Origin: JBBDIO01 sp040880365
Lineage (GTDB): Bacteria > Chloroflexota > Anaerolineae > Caldilineales > Caldilineaceae
Direction of reading: 5' to 3'
Assembly: GCA_040880365.1 (NCBI GenBank)
Contig: JBBDIO010000009.1
Span: 1 to 9,081, forward strand
Length of the DNA: 9,081 nucleotides
Under the pieces are notes generated by a model. The model was not told the origin of the DNA. It searched no databases and saw nothing but the letters and a program-made list of their open reading frames with translations. The translations under genes were made by a program, and so were the position numbers. Shown here one piece after another: positions 1 to 6,255 of the stretch (the first letter of the stretch is position 1; every line of letters begins with the position of its first letter).

Positions 1-1673
1 GGTTGCCCACCTACACACGCGATGAGTGGGCGCGCCGCTCCCAGCTTGCCATGTCGGGGATTGGCAGCCACGGGCGTTTTGTCCATCTGTATATCAATGG
101 CGCGTATTGGGGGCTGTATAATCTGGTCGAGCGGCTGGATACCGATTTTGCCGCGGCCAATCTGGGTGGGGAGCCGGAAGACTGGTTTTCGGTGACCCAG
201 GGCGGTATGCGCCCTGGGATGCCCGACCGTTTTCTGGTGATGCTGGACCTGGCCCGAAGCGGCAATCTGGCAGACCCCGAACGCTATGCCACCATGCTGG
301 AATTTATAGACCCTATTCAGTTCAGCGACTATGTGATTCTCCAGTGGTATATGGGCAACCGCGATTGGCCGGAAAATAACTGGACGGTGAATGTACAATA
401 CCCCGCGGGGCGCAATCTCTTTTTTGTGTGGGATGCCGAGGACATCTGGCACGCGGGCGCGGAGGTTCGGCTGGGCGTCGATGAAGTGGAGGACGCGCCT
501 TTTCCCAATGTGGTGAAGCTGGTATTTGAGGCGTTGTGGGAAAATCCCGATTTTCGTGTGCTGTTTGCCGACCGGCTTTTCGCACAGCTGCATCACGCGG
601 GCGCGTTGACCGATGCCCATGCCCAGGCGCGCTGGCAGGCGCTTAATGCCGAAATTGAGAACGCCGTTGCCGCAGAATCGGCGCGCTGGGGGGCTGTGCG
701 CTATGCAGAGCCGATTACGCCCGACGATTGGGCGCACGCGCGCGATTTGGTCCTGGTGCAGATGGACGGCAACGCCGCGCGCTTGATAGAACTGGCACGC
801 GCGGCGGGCTATTATCCTGCGCCGGATGCGCCGCTGATGAGTCAACCGGGGGGTGCGTTTGACGGGACGCTGGCGTTGACGCTCGACTCTGGGGCGGGGG
901 CCGATGCTGGTGCGAATGATGCGGCAATCTATTTCACGTTGGATGGCAGCGATCCGCGCATGGCGGGCACGGGCGAAATTGCGCCCACAGCCCAGCGCTA
1001 TACGGCAGCCATTGACCTAGACGATGCCACAGTAGTGACGGCACGCTCCGTAGTGACACACGCCGTGGCCGGAACGCCCGCCGCGCCGGTATGGAGCGCG
1101 GCCAATGTGGCGCATTTTTGGCGCACGGAGCAGGTGGGCGATGTGCGGATTACAGAAATTATGTATAACCCCGCGGGGGGTGGCGATTTTGAATTTGTGG
1201 AAATCATGAATACCGGCGAGTTGGCAGTCGATTTGTCGGGCGCGTTTTTTGAAGGCATCGAGTTTCGTTTTGTCGAATATCGGTCGATTGCCGCGGGTGA
1301 ACGCATGGTCTTTGTGCGCGATTTTTCGGCGTTTCGCAGTCGCTATCCCGAAGCGTCCATCCACGGCGTATTTGAAGGACGTTTGTCGAATCAGGGCGAA
1401 TATCTGGCGTTGCGGACGCGCACGGGCACAGTGCTGGATGCATTGACTTACGGCGTAGACGAACGCTGGCCGATTTCGGCGGGGGGCGCGGGCGATTCGC
1501 TGACGCGTCACAGCCTGGTCGAGGACCCCAATCTGCCCCAGAGTTGGCGCGCCAGTGCGGTGATCCACGGCAGCCCCGGCGCGCCCGACGGCACACAAGT
1601 GGCGGGGCCGACCGCGGCTGGCGCGTCCGATGATGCGTCTGGCGCGTCGGGCACGGGGGAAAGCGGCGAATGA
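1..1673 (+). CDS. CotH-family protein kinase with chitobiase-like and lamin-tail modules (5' end missing)
   Basis: CotH proteins are atypical kinases; in Bacillus, CotH phosphorylates spore coat proteins. The frame is already open at the window edge, so the N-terminus, including any signal peptide, lies outside. Numbering from the codon at base 3, residues 20-150 look like the CotH core: WGLYNLVERLD (36-46), NRDWPENNW (119-127) and FFVWDAEDIW (140-149), the last two resembling the family's acidic metal/catalytic motifs. Residues 310-350 (IYFTLDGSDPR) resemble a chitobiase/beta-hexosaminidase C-terminal module. Residues about 378-515 (VRITEIMYNP, FEFVEIMNTG) look like a lamin-tail domain, common in secreted bacterial proteins. 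The last 25 residues are a Gly/Ala/Ser/acidic tail with no membrane anchor or LPXTG motif. The stop overlaps the start of the VTC gene (ATGA), so the two are probably cotranscribed. An extracellular location is inferred. The TTG at base 3 is probably not the real start. Confidence 0.88.
   Translation, partial: LPTYTRDEWARRSQLAMSGIGSHGRFVHLYINGAYWGLYNLVERLDTDFAAANLGGEPEDWFSVTQGGMRPGMPDRFLVMLDLARSGNLADPERYATMLEFIDPIQFSDYVILQWYMGNRDWPENNWTVNVQYPAGRNLFFVWDAEDIWHAGAEVRLGVDEVEDAPFPNVVKLVFEALWENPDFRVLFADRLFAQLHHAGALTDAHAQARWQALNAEIENAVAAESARWGAVRYAEPITPDDWAHARDLVLVQMDGNAARLIELARAAGYYPAPDAPLMSQPGGAFDGTLALTLDSGAGADAGANDAAIYFTLDGSDPRMAGTGEIAPTAQRYTAAIDLDDATVVTARSVVTHAVAGTPAAPVWSAANVAHFWRTEQVGDVRITEIMYNPAGGGDFEFVEIMNTGELAVDLSGAFFEGIEFRFVEYRSIAAGERMVFVRDFSAFRSRYPEASIHGVFEGRLSNQGEYLALRTRTGTVLDALTYGVDERWPISAGGAGDSLTRHSLVEDPNLPQSWRASAVIHGSPGAPDGTQVAGPTAAGASDDASGASGTGESGE
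1655..1660 (+). promoter_or_regulatory. Ribosome binding site of the VTC gene
   Basis: GGGGGA lies 9 nt before the ATG at 1670, inside the end of the CotH reading frame. It supports the ATGA-overlap start and translational coupling. Confidence 0.5.
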
Positions 1674-2458
1674 CCTCACTGCGCGTGAAGACCGATTTGC
1701 GGCATGAGTTGAAATACCTGATCCGCCACGATGTCCAGGCGCAATTGCTGGACGAATTGGGCGAGTATCTGCAAGTGGATGCCCATGCCCAGGCGGATGG
1801 CACATATCCCATCACCAGCCTTTACTATGATACGCCCGACCACAAATTCTATTGGGATAAGATCGAGGGCCATCGGGTGCGGCGCAAGGTGCGGGTGCGC
1901 ACCTATGACGATGCTGCTGACGATGCTGCGATGACGCCCGACACGGTCTGTTTTCTGGAAATCAAGCAGCGGGTGGATAAGCTGATTCGCAAGCGGCGCG
2001 CGGCTTTGCCCTATGCCCAGGCGATTGCGTTTGACGATTTTGATACGCCGCCCGCCGACCTGCCCGCAGAGGCGCGCGAGGTGATGCAAGAGGTATACTA
2101 TTTGCAGCGCACACTGGATATTCGGCCAACATGCATCGTGCGCTATCACCGGCTGGCATTGGAAGGCAACGCACTCTATCCCGATTTGCGGGTCACGTTC
2201 GATTCCAATCTGCGCAGCCGCGTCCACGATCTGTCGCTGCTATCCACTGACCATGCCGACAATAGCTTTTTCTTGCCGCCAGAGTTTATGATTCTGGAGG
2301 TAAAGGTAAACAGTAATGTACCCTATTGGCTGGCGCAGATGCTGAACCGGCATCGCTGTCGTTTGCAGCGATTCAGCAAATATGGCGCAGCCGTGGAACA
2401 TCATCATCTGGCAGGCCCGCGGCGGCGCGTGCTGGTAGCGCCGACAACTATGCGGTAG
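1670..2458 (+). CDS. VTC-domain polyphosphate polymerase
   Basis: VTC domains (the catalytic part of yeast Vtc4) polymerise inorganic polyphosphate from ATP inside a basic beta-barrel tunnel. The 262-residue protein is essentially the whole domain. It has the ExKY-type start (E13, K15, Y16), SLYYDTPD (50-57), the alternating basic strand R69-R71-K73-R75-R77, FLEIKQR (95-101) followed by RKRR (107-110), the VRYHR strand (156-160), D177/R181, ILEVKVN (207-213) and a final FSKYG. These acidic and basic strand residues are those expected to line the tunnel and bind metal, so it looks catalytically intact. It has no signal peptide or membrane segment, so it should be cytosolic. The ATG overlaps the CotH stop (ATGA) and follows a purine-rich GGGGGA at 1655-1660. 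The neighbouring DUF4956 membrane protein is a plausible partner, by analogy with the membrane subunits of the yeast complex. Confidence 0.93.
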   Translation: MTSLRVKTDLRHELKYLIRHDVQAQLLDELGEYLQVDAHAQADGTYPITSLYYDTPDHKFYWDKIEGHRVRRKVRVRTYDDAADDAAMTPDTVCFLEIKQRVDKLIRKRRAALPYAQAIAFDDFDTPPADLPAEAREVMQEVYYLQRTLDIRPTCIVRYHRLALEGNALYPDLRVTFDSNLRSRVHDLSLLSTDHADNSFFLPPEFMILEVKVNSNVPYWLAQMLNRHRCRLQRFSKYGAAVEHHHLAGPRRRVLVAPTTMR

Positions 2459-2562
2459 GCGTTTTCACGGAACATTTTCGCGGCTCGTTTTCGCTAGCCG
2501 TATTCACCGACAAACTGGTGCGCGCCGCGGGTGTGTCACTTGTCCAGAGAGTAGTGAGGCTC
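2459..2562 (+). other. Spacer between the VTC and DUF4956 genes
   Basis: This 104 bp stretch has no clear hairpin followed by a T run and no convincing promoter. It stays open in the DUF4956 frame, so part of it could be an N-terminal extension of that protein. Readthrough from the VTC gene is the simplest assumption. Confidence 0.4.
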
Positions 2563-3255
2563 ATGGATCTCTCGTCATTTTTTGATCTGGTTTCAGATTC
2601 ATCTGAACTTTTCACCGTCCAGGATGTTGCCCTGACCCTTGTGCTGAGCTTTGTGCTTTCCATGATAATTGGATTGACCTATCGGGCCACCCACCGCAGC
2701 GTCGTCTATTCCCAGTCGTATGTGCAGACCCTGGTGCTCATGGGCATGGTCGTGAGCATTGTCATGCTGATTATCGGGTCTAATATTGCCCGCGCGTTTG
2801 CGTTGGTGGGGGCGCTTTCGATTGTGCGCTTTCGCAACGCAATCAAAGAGACGCGCGATGTAGGGTTCATTTTTTACGCGATGGCGATTGGTATGGCGTG
2901 TGGCACGCGCTTTTATCTGCTGGCGACGATTGCCACAGGGATCATTTCGGGGCTGGTCTGGCTCATGACCACTACAAATATGTTCGCCAAAGACACCGCG
3001 CCGCTTTTTCTGAAAATTCGCTTGCCGGGTGATATGCCCTACGCTACCCTGTTCGACAGTGTGTTCGAGCAGTTTGTAAACCGGCATGAAATGGTGGCGA
3101 TTGAGACTGTGCAGGCGGGCACGCTGGTGGAGCTGGCCTATAGCGTGGAGCTGAAACGCGGCGCGGATCCCCAGGCGTTTATGGGCGCGCTGGGCGAGTT
3201 AAACGATCACAACAAGGTGGTATTGATTACGGGCCAGCAGGAAGTGGATTTGTAG
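2563..3255 (+). CDS. DUF4956 integral membrane protein
   Basis: DUF4956 proteins are membrane proteins of unproven function, frequently encoded beside VTC and CotH genes. From the ATG at 2563 the product is 230 residues. Hydrophobic segments lie at about 19-38, 54-72, 76-88, 100-114 and 117-135, so four or five membrane spans. The signature is the loop GALSIVRFRNAIKETRD (83-99), running into VGFIFYAMAIGMACG. Residues 145-230 form a soluble domain with an alternating strand/helix pattern, somewhat like the ACT-like tail of MgtC proteins; this comparison is inference. The frame is open further upstream (to 2326, overlapping the VTC gene), and in-frame GTG codons at 2518 and 2554 are alternatives. 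I chose 2563 because the family usually starts just before the first hydrophobic segment; GAGG at 2556-2559 precedes it, only 3 nt away. The 3' end overlaps the opposing methyltransferase by 29 bp. Confidence 0.9.
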   Translation: MDLSSFFDLVSDSSELFTVQDVALTLVLSFVLSMIIGLTYRATHRSVVYSQSYVQTLVLMGMVVSIVMLIIGSNIARAFALVGALSIVRFRNAIKETRDVGFIFYAMAIGMACGTRFYLLATIATGIISGLVWLMTTTNMFAKDTAPLFLKIRLPGDMPYATLFDSVFEQFVNRHEMVAIETVQAGTLVELAYSVELKRGADPQAFMGALGELNDHNKVVLITGQQEVDL

Positions 3256-3709
3256 GCGCAGGCGACGCAGACGCAAGTCGTTTGGCCGCGCGATCATAGA
3301 GGACAATGTTCACGGCCGCGGCCAGATTGAGCGAGTGGGCGGTGGGAATGTAGACCACATCGCGACACCAGCTGGTCACGGCCTTGCCCAGGTCACCATC
3401 TTCGGGGCCAAAGACATAAAACGCGTTGAGTGGGTGCACATAGGTGGGCAGAGCGATGGCGTCGGCGCGACGCTCGATTGCCACGGGCACACAGTCGTAG
3501 GGGATGGCCTGTTGCAGGGTTGCCACTTCGAGCAGGGGCAGATGAACGTGGGCCGATGCCGTGTCGGTGCGCTGGACTTTGTAGCGTTTGCCGCTGACGG
3601 CCACCAGGGCGGCCCCAAAACAGAAGGCCGCCCGCAGCAGAGAGGCGATTTTGCGTCGGTCTCGCGGGTTCTGGAGTCCGATTGCCGCGTAGCCGCCGTC
3701 TTTTGCCAA
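3227..3709 (-). CDS. SpoU/TrmH-family RNA 2'-O-methyltransferase-like protein
   Basis: SpoU/TrmH (SPOUT) enzymes move a methyl group from S-adenosylmethionine to a ribose 2'-OH in tRNA or rRNA, using a trefoil-knot fold. With a TTG start at 3709 the product is 160 residues, a minimal SPOUT domain. Motif 1 is the stretch NPRDRRKIASLLRAA (14-28), motif 2 is FGPEDGDLG (100-108) and motif 3 is IPTAHSLNLAAAVNIVLYD (121-139). Motifs 2 and 3 match the cofactor-binding knot well. Motif 1 keeps the arginine (R26) but has K20 where Asn is usual and A22 where Gly is usual. The frame extends back to an ATG at 3778, but that would overlap the upstream gene by 61 bp and add a basic, non-family N-terminus, so I prefer the TTG just after that gene's stop. 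A GGAAG lies 12 nt upstream. The substrate RNA cannot be told. Confidence 0.85.
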   Translation of the reverse strand: MAKDGGYAAIGLQNPRDRRKIASLLRAAFCFGAALVAVSGKRYKVQRTDTASAHVHLPLLEVATLQQAIPYDCVPVAIERRADAIALPTYVHPLNAFYVFGPEDGDLGKAVTSWCRDVVYIPTAHSLNLAAAVNIVLYDRAAKRLASASPAPTNPLPAGP

Positions 3710-3717
3710 GATGCCGC

Positions 3718-4380
3718 TTAACTTCCGGTGACGGAAACGCCCGTGCGCCAGTCGCGATACCAGTTGGCGAAATGCCACCAGGCCGTAGAAGAATCGGACT
3801 TGAGCGTGGTGAACAGGTGACGCTGAAATTCCAATGCGGCGTCGGGCTTCAGGTTATAGGTACGTTCGGGTTTGCCGTGCAAACCGGGCAGCACCAGCCA
3901 CTGGTCACCGGCAAAAGCAAGGGTATGGGCCGCGGCGTCATCGCCTTCGGGATTGAGCAGGTGGACGTGAATCAGCGATTCGACGCCCGCAATTTTGCGC
4001 AGCCAATTTTTAGCCACGATAGGGTTAGACAGCGCGGCCTGGGTGAGCGGTGTGAACAGCACACAGATAATGCGCCAGGATTCATCGGGGCTGATTGCGC
4101 CATCTTCAGAAAATTCCACCAGATAGCTCACATTTTCCCACAACAACGGCACATGGAAATCCACCGGCTTTTGGATGCCCGGTGCGAGCTGGATATCGGT
4201 GCCCGTGTGGATGACCGTAAACTGCTCGCCAGTATCTTCCACTGTGACCGCGGCGCGGTTGAATAAACCCTTGAAATACTCAATCAGTTCGGGCGCTTGC
4301 GCAATCCCGGCCCAGGCTTCCAGGGCCGAACCAGCCGTAGACGCCGCGGCACCCCCATTATTCGCCACATCAGTTCCCAT
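3718..4380 (-). CDS. Uncharacterised 220-residue soluble protein
   Basis: I do not recognise this family with confidence. The product has no signal peptide or membrane segment and is fairly acidic. After a low-complexity Ala/Gly start (residues 1-20) come a helix containing ELIEYFKGLFNRA, then strands around QFTVIHTGTDIQLAPG and DFHVPLLWENVSYLVEF. A helical middle part follows, then an aromatic C-terminus with WWHFANWYRDW. The strand layout around TDIQLAPG and DFHVPL loosely recalls SCP2-like lipid-carrier domains, but this is only an impression. The gene starts 2 bp after the SDR stop, so the two are almost certainly cotranscribed and translationally coupled. A role linked to the SDR substrate is a reasonable guess. 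Sites AAAGGAG (4394-4400) and GGGA (4386-4389) precede the ATG. Its stop lies 8 bp before the proposed start of the methyltransferase. Confidence 0.75.
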   Translation of the reverse strand: MGTDVANNGGAAASTAGSALEAWAGIAQAPELIEYFKGLFNRAAVTVEDTGEQFTVIHTGTDIQLAPGIQKPVDFHVPLLWENVSYLVEFSEDGAISPDESWRIICVLFTPLTQAALSNPIVAKNWLRKIAGVESLIHVHLLNPEGDDAAAHTLAFAGDQWLVLPGLHGKPERTYNLKPDAALEFQRHLFTTLKSDSSTAWWHFANWYRDWRTGVSVTGS

Positions 4381-4382
4381 AT

Positions 4383-5135
4383 TTATCCCGTTGCTCCTTT
4401 AACACTCCAGACCGAACCCGTTGTGTAGGTATTGCGTTCCGAGGTGAGCACCTCGACTACTTCTGCTACTTCTTCGGGGTCCGAATAGCGACCCAGCGGA
4501 TTGCCAGGGTTGGCGATGAATTCGGGGGAGAAGCGGGGAACCACCATATCGGTGAGCGCGCGCCCCGGTTCGACGCCGTTGACGAATACACCTTGTTTGG
4601 AATAGGCATTGCCCAACGCACCCACAAACGAATAGACGGCGCCCTTGGAAACGCCATAGGGCACCTGGTTGGTCGCGCCGTTGCGTGCGCCCGATGTGAT
4701 TGTCACACAGCGTCCCCAGCCGCCCTTGAGCATGTGGGGAATCGCGGCCTGATGGGCGTGAAATACGCCGTAGATGTTAATACGCATGACTTTGTCGAAC
4801 TGGGCGACAGATTGTTCATGAAACGGCGCTTCGATGCCCAGGATACCCGCGCAGCAGACCAGAATGTCCAGCCGTCCGAACGTGTCTACCGCGGTTTGCA
4901 TGAGCGCCTGCACCGCGCTTTCGTCGGTGACATCGGTGGGCACGTAGATCGCCTTTTGACCCAGGGCTTCGACTTCTTTCACTACGTCATTGCCGGCATC
5001 CAGCACATCGGCGATGACGATGTCGCGGCCTTCCTCGGCGATGCGCAGTGCACACGCCCGCCCCAGACCCCGCGCACCCCCGGTGATGACTGCCACGCGC
5101 CGTTCTTTGGGCGCTGCAAAGCGTAAGTTCGCCAT
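4383..5135 (-). CDS. Short-chain dehydrogenase/reductase (SDR), classical type
   Basis: Classical SDRs are Rossmann-fold NAD(P)-dependent oxidoreductases acting on alcohols, sugars, steroids or acyl carriers. This 250-residue protein has the full set: TGGARGLG (18-25) for the cofactor diphosphate, D43 at the end of the second strand (favouring NAD over NADP), D68, N120, and the catalytic S148, Y160 and K164 (YGVSK). The usual NNAG is changed to CCAG (94-97); AG is kept. The C-terminal half has PGRALTDMV after the sixth strand and ends in a typical GSVWSVKGA strand, so the length is complete. AGAGAG (5145-5150) sits 9 nt upstream of the ATG. It is followed 2 bp later by an unknown gene and preceded by a sugar-isomerase-like gene, so a sugar or polyol substrate is plausible but not shown. 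Confidence 0.93.
   Translation of the reverse strand: MANLRFAAPKERRVAVITGGARGLGRACALRIAEEGRDIVIADVLDAGNDVVKEVEALGQKAIYVPTDVTDESAVQALMQTAVDTFGRLDILVCCAGILGIEAPFHEQSVAQFDKVMRINIYGVFHAHQAAIPHMLKGGWGRCVTITSGARNGATNQVPYGVSKGAVYSFVGALGNAYSKQGVFVNGVEPGRALTDMVVPRFSPEFIANPGNPLGRYSDPEEVAEVVEVLTSERNTYTTGSVWSVKGATG
4386..4400 (-). promoter_or_regulatory. Ribosome binding region of the 220-residue protein gene
   Basis: On the minus strand AAAGGAG (4394-4400) and GGGA (4386-4389) lie 13 and 5 nt before the ATG at 4380. Both are inside or at the end of the SDR gene, which fits translational coupling. Confidence 0.5.
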
Positions 5136-5144
5136 AGCATACTA

Positions 5145-5150
5145 CTCTCT
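5145..5150 (-). promoter_or_regulatory. Ribosome binding site of the SDR gene
   Basis: AGAGAG on the minus strand lies 9 nt before the ATG at 5135, in a 67 bp AT-rich spacer (5136-5202) that has no clear terminator. Confidence 0.45.
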
Positions 5151-5202
5151 AGGATAGATGTGAAACTGATTTTTTAAGTATCGTTTTCAGACAAACCGTA
5201 TG

Positions 5203-6087
5203 TCAGGCGGCGGGTTCTTCGTGGGCATCCAATACGCGAATCCCCAGCTCTTCGGCAGTGCGCTGGAACAAGGCGATCACTTCGGGCAGCTCTTCGGTGG
5301 AATTGCCCTCGGAAATCACCGGATAGTCGGGATTCAGAGCTTCCATGCGGCGGAAAAGGGTGCGGAAATCCATCAGCCCTTTGCCGGGGCAACCGTCTTC
5401 CAGATGCAGGGTCAGGCGGTTTTCGATCCAGATGTCCTTGGCGTGGCAGCTGACAATGTGCTTGCCCAGCAGGTCGAAGTGGTGGTTGAGCGCGCTGCCC
5501 GTATCGAAAACCGTATCCAGCGTGATCCAGTTCGCCGAATCGTAGTCGCAGCGTACCCAGGGCGAATTGACTTCGTCCAGCACTTCCCGCGCGATTTCGG
5601 CATCTTTCAGGGTGACCAGCTGATGGCTTTCCAGGCTGAGGAAGACGCCGGCGTCTTCGGCCGTGCCCTTGCACTCGTTCAGCGTCTTGACCAGCTGTTT
5701 GCGCGCCGATTCTGTCCAGTTGTCGGGATGGGGAAACCAGGGGCCATCGGGATTCATGGAGCCGGGGCCGGTGTCGATGCCGCGTGCGCCCATTTGGCCG
5801 GCTAGCTTGAGCGCAGCCTGGATGGTGCGCACCGATTCGGCGCGTGCGGTTTCGTCGGGCGTCACCATGTTCTGCCAATAGCCGGTCGCCTGGTAGAGGC
5901 GCAGATTGTTATCGGCGAGCACACTGCGCAGGCGTTCGGCCTGGGCTTTGGTGGTGGTATGGGGATCGTTGGCGCGGAAGCGCGTGAAGATGCCGGAAAA
6001 GCCCAGTTCACGCACGCGTACGCACATTTCAGGCGTGACATCGTCCATATTGGTGGGGAGAAAGCAGCCGCTCATGCCAAATCGCAT
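5203..6087 (-). CDS. Sugar phosphate isomerase/epimerase family TIM-barrel protein
   Basis: Members of this xylose isomerase-like TIM-barrel superfamily (AP endonuclease 2 type) isomerise or epimerise sugars, inosose or keto-acids with a divalent metal. The 294-residue protein has the usual full length. The likely metal ligands follow the family order along the strands: E153 in LSLESH, D181 or D183 in CDYDSAN, H215 in SCHAKD and E260 in ISEGNS. An additional GKGLMDF (235-241) matches the G-x-G-x-x-D/N-F pattern often found in this family. There is no signal peptide, so it should be cytosolic. AAAGGA (6097-6102) lies 9 nt before the ATG. It is preceded by a 168 bp spacer that could hold its own promoter and is followed by the SDR gene 67 bp later. 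A sugar or polyol pathway shared with the SDR is inferred; the exact substrate is unknown. Confidence 0.9.
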   Translation of the reverse strand: MRFGMSGCFLPTNMDDVTPEMCVRVRELGFSGIFTRFRANDPHTTTKAQAERLRSVLADNNLRLYQATGYWQNMVTPDETARAESVRTIQAALKLAGQMGARGIDTGPGSMNPDGPWFPHPDNWTESARKQLVKTLNECKGTAEDAGVFLSLESHQLVTLKDAEIAREVLDEVNSPWVRCDYDSANWITLDTVFDTGSALNHHFDLLGKHIVSCHAKDIWIENRLTLHLEDGCPGKGLMDFRTLFRRMEALNPDYPVISEGNSTEELPEVIALFQRTAEELGIRVLDAHEEPAA

Positions 6088-6255
6088 GGAAAATTATCCT
6101 TTGGCTAGTTTTGTAAATTGGATTGGATTCTTCTGTCGCTATTTTAATGTGGGAGTAATTCTGGAATATGGCTATGATAGCACGGTCAAGGTTCAATGCC
6201 TAGCCACGAATGGAGAGCGCGATGCAAATGTGGGGGAGGTGCCAGGACTGGAGAT
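6088..6255. other. 168 bp intergenic spacer, AT-richer than its surroundings
   Basis: This is the longest gap in the minus-strand block and the most likely place for an internal promoter or terminator. I see a 6 bp inverted pair (TGGCTA/TAGCCA) with a loop of about 30 nt, too weak to call a terminator. Minus-strand TTGACC (6184-6189) and TTGAAC (6191-6196) could be -35 boxes, but no -10 box lies at a good distance. Confidence 0.4.
6097..6102 (-). promoter_or_regulatory. Ribosome binding site of the sugar isomerase-like gene
   Basis: AAAGGA on the minus strand is 9 nt before the ATG at 6087, which supports this start codon. Confidence 0.6.

Noticed and set aside
3..5. TTG at base 3 as the true start of the CotH gene
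   Set aside because: The frame is open to the window edge and the CotH core is already under way, so the real start is upstream.
1017..1805. Long open frame on the minus strand (262 codons) inside the CotH and VTC genes
   Set aside because: It is opposite two well-supported genes, is rich in Arg/Ala/His as expected from GC-rich antisense reading, and shows no family motif.
3227..3320. Bidirectional terminator between the convergent genes
   Set aside because: No stem-loop with a flanking T or A run is visible; the genes overlap here.
3710..3778. ATG at 3778 as start of the methyltransferase
   Set aside because: It would add 23 basic residues unlike the family and overlap the upstream gene by 61 bp; the TTG at 3709 fits family length better, although it is not proven.
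3682..4266. Plus-strand open frame of 194 codons opposite the unknown 220-residue gene
   Set aside because: The minus-strand frame has spacing, ribosome sites and operon context; the plus frame has none and looks like an antisense shadow.
5174..5878. Minus-strand frame of 234 codons overlapping the sugar isomerase gene
   Set aside because: It is Arg/Pro-rich with no motif and lies in an alternative frame of a clear TIM-barrel gene.
6165..6196. Promoter for the sugar isomerase gene using TTGACC or TTGAAC as -35
   Set aside because: The nearest -10-like hexamers (CATATT, TATCAT) lie at spacings of about 11, 13 or 20 nt, not 16-18.
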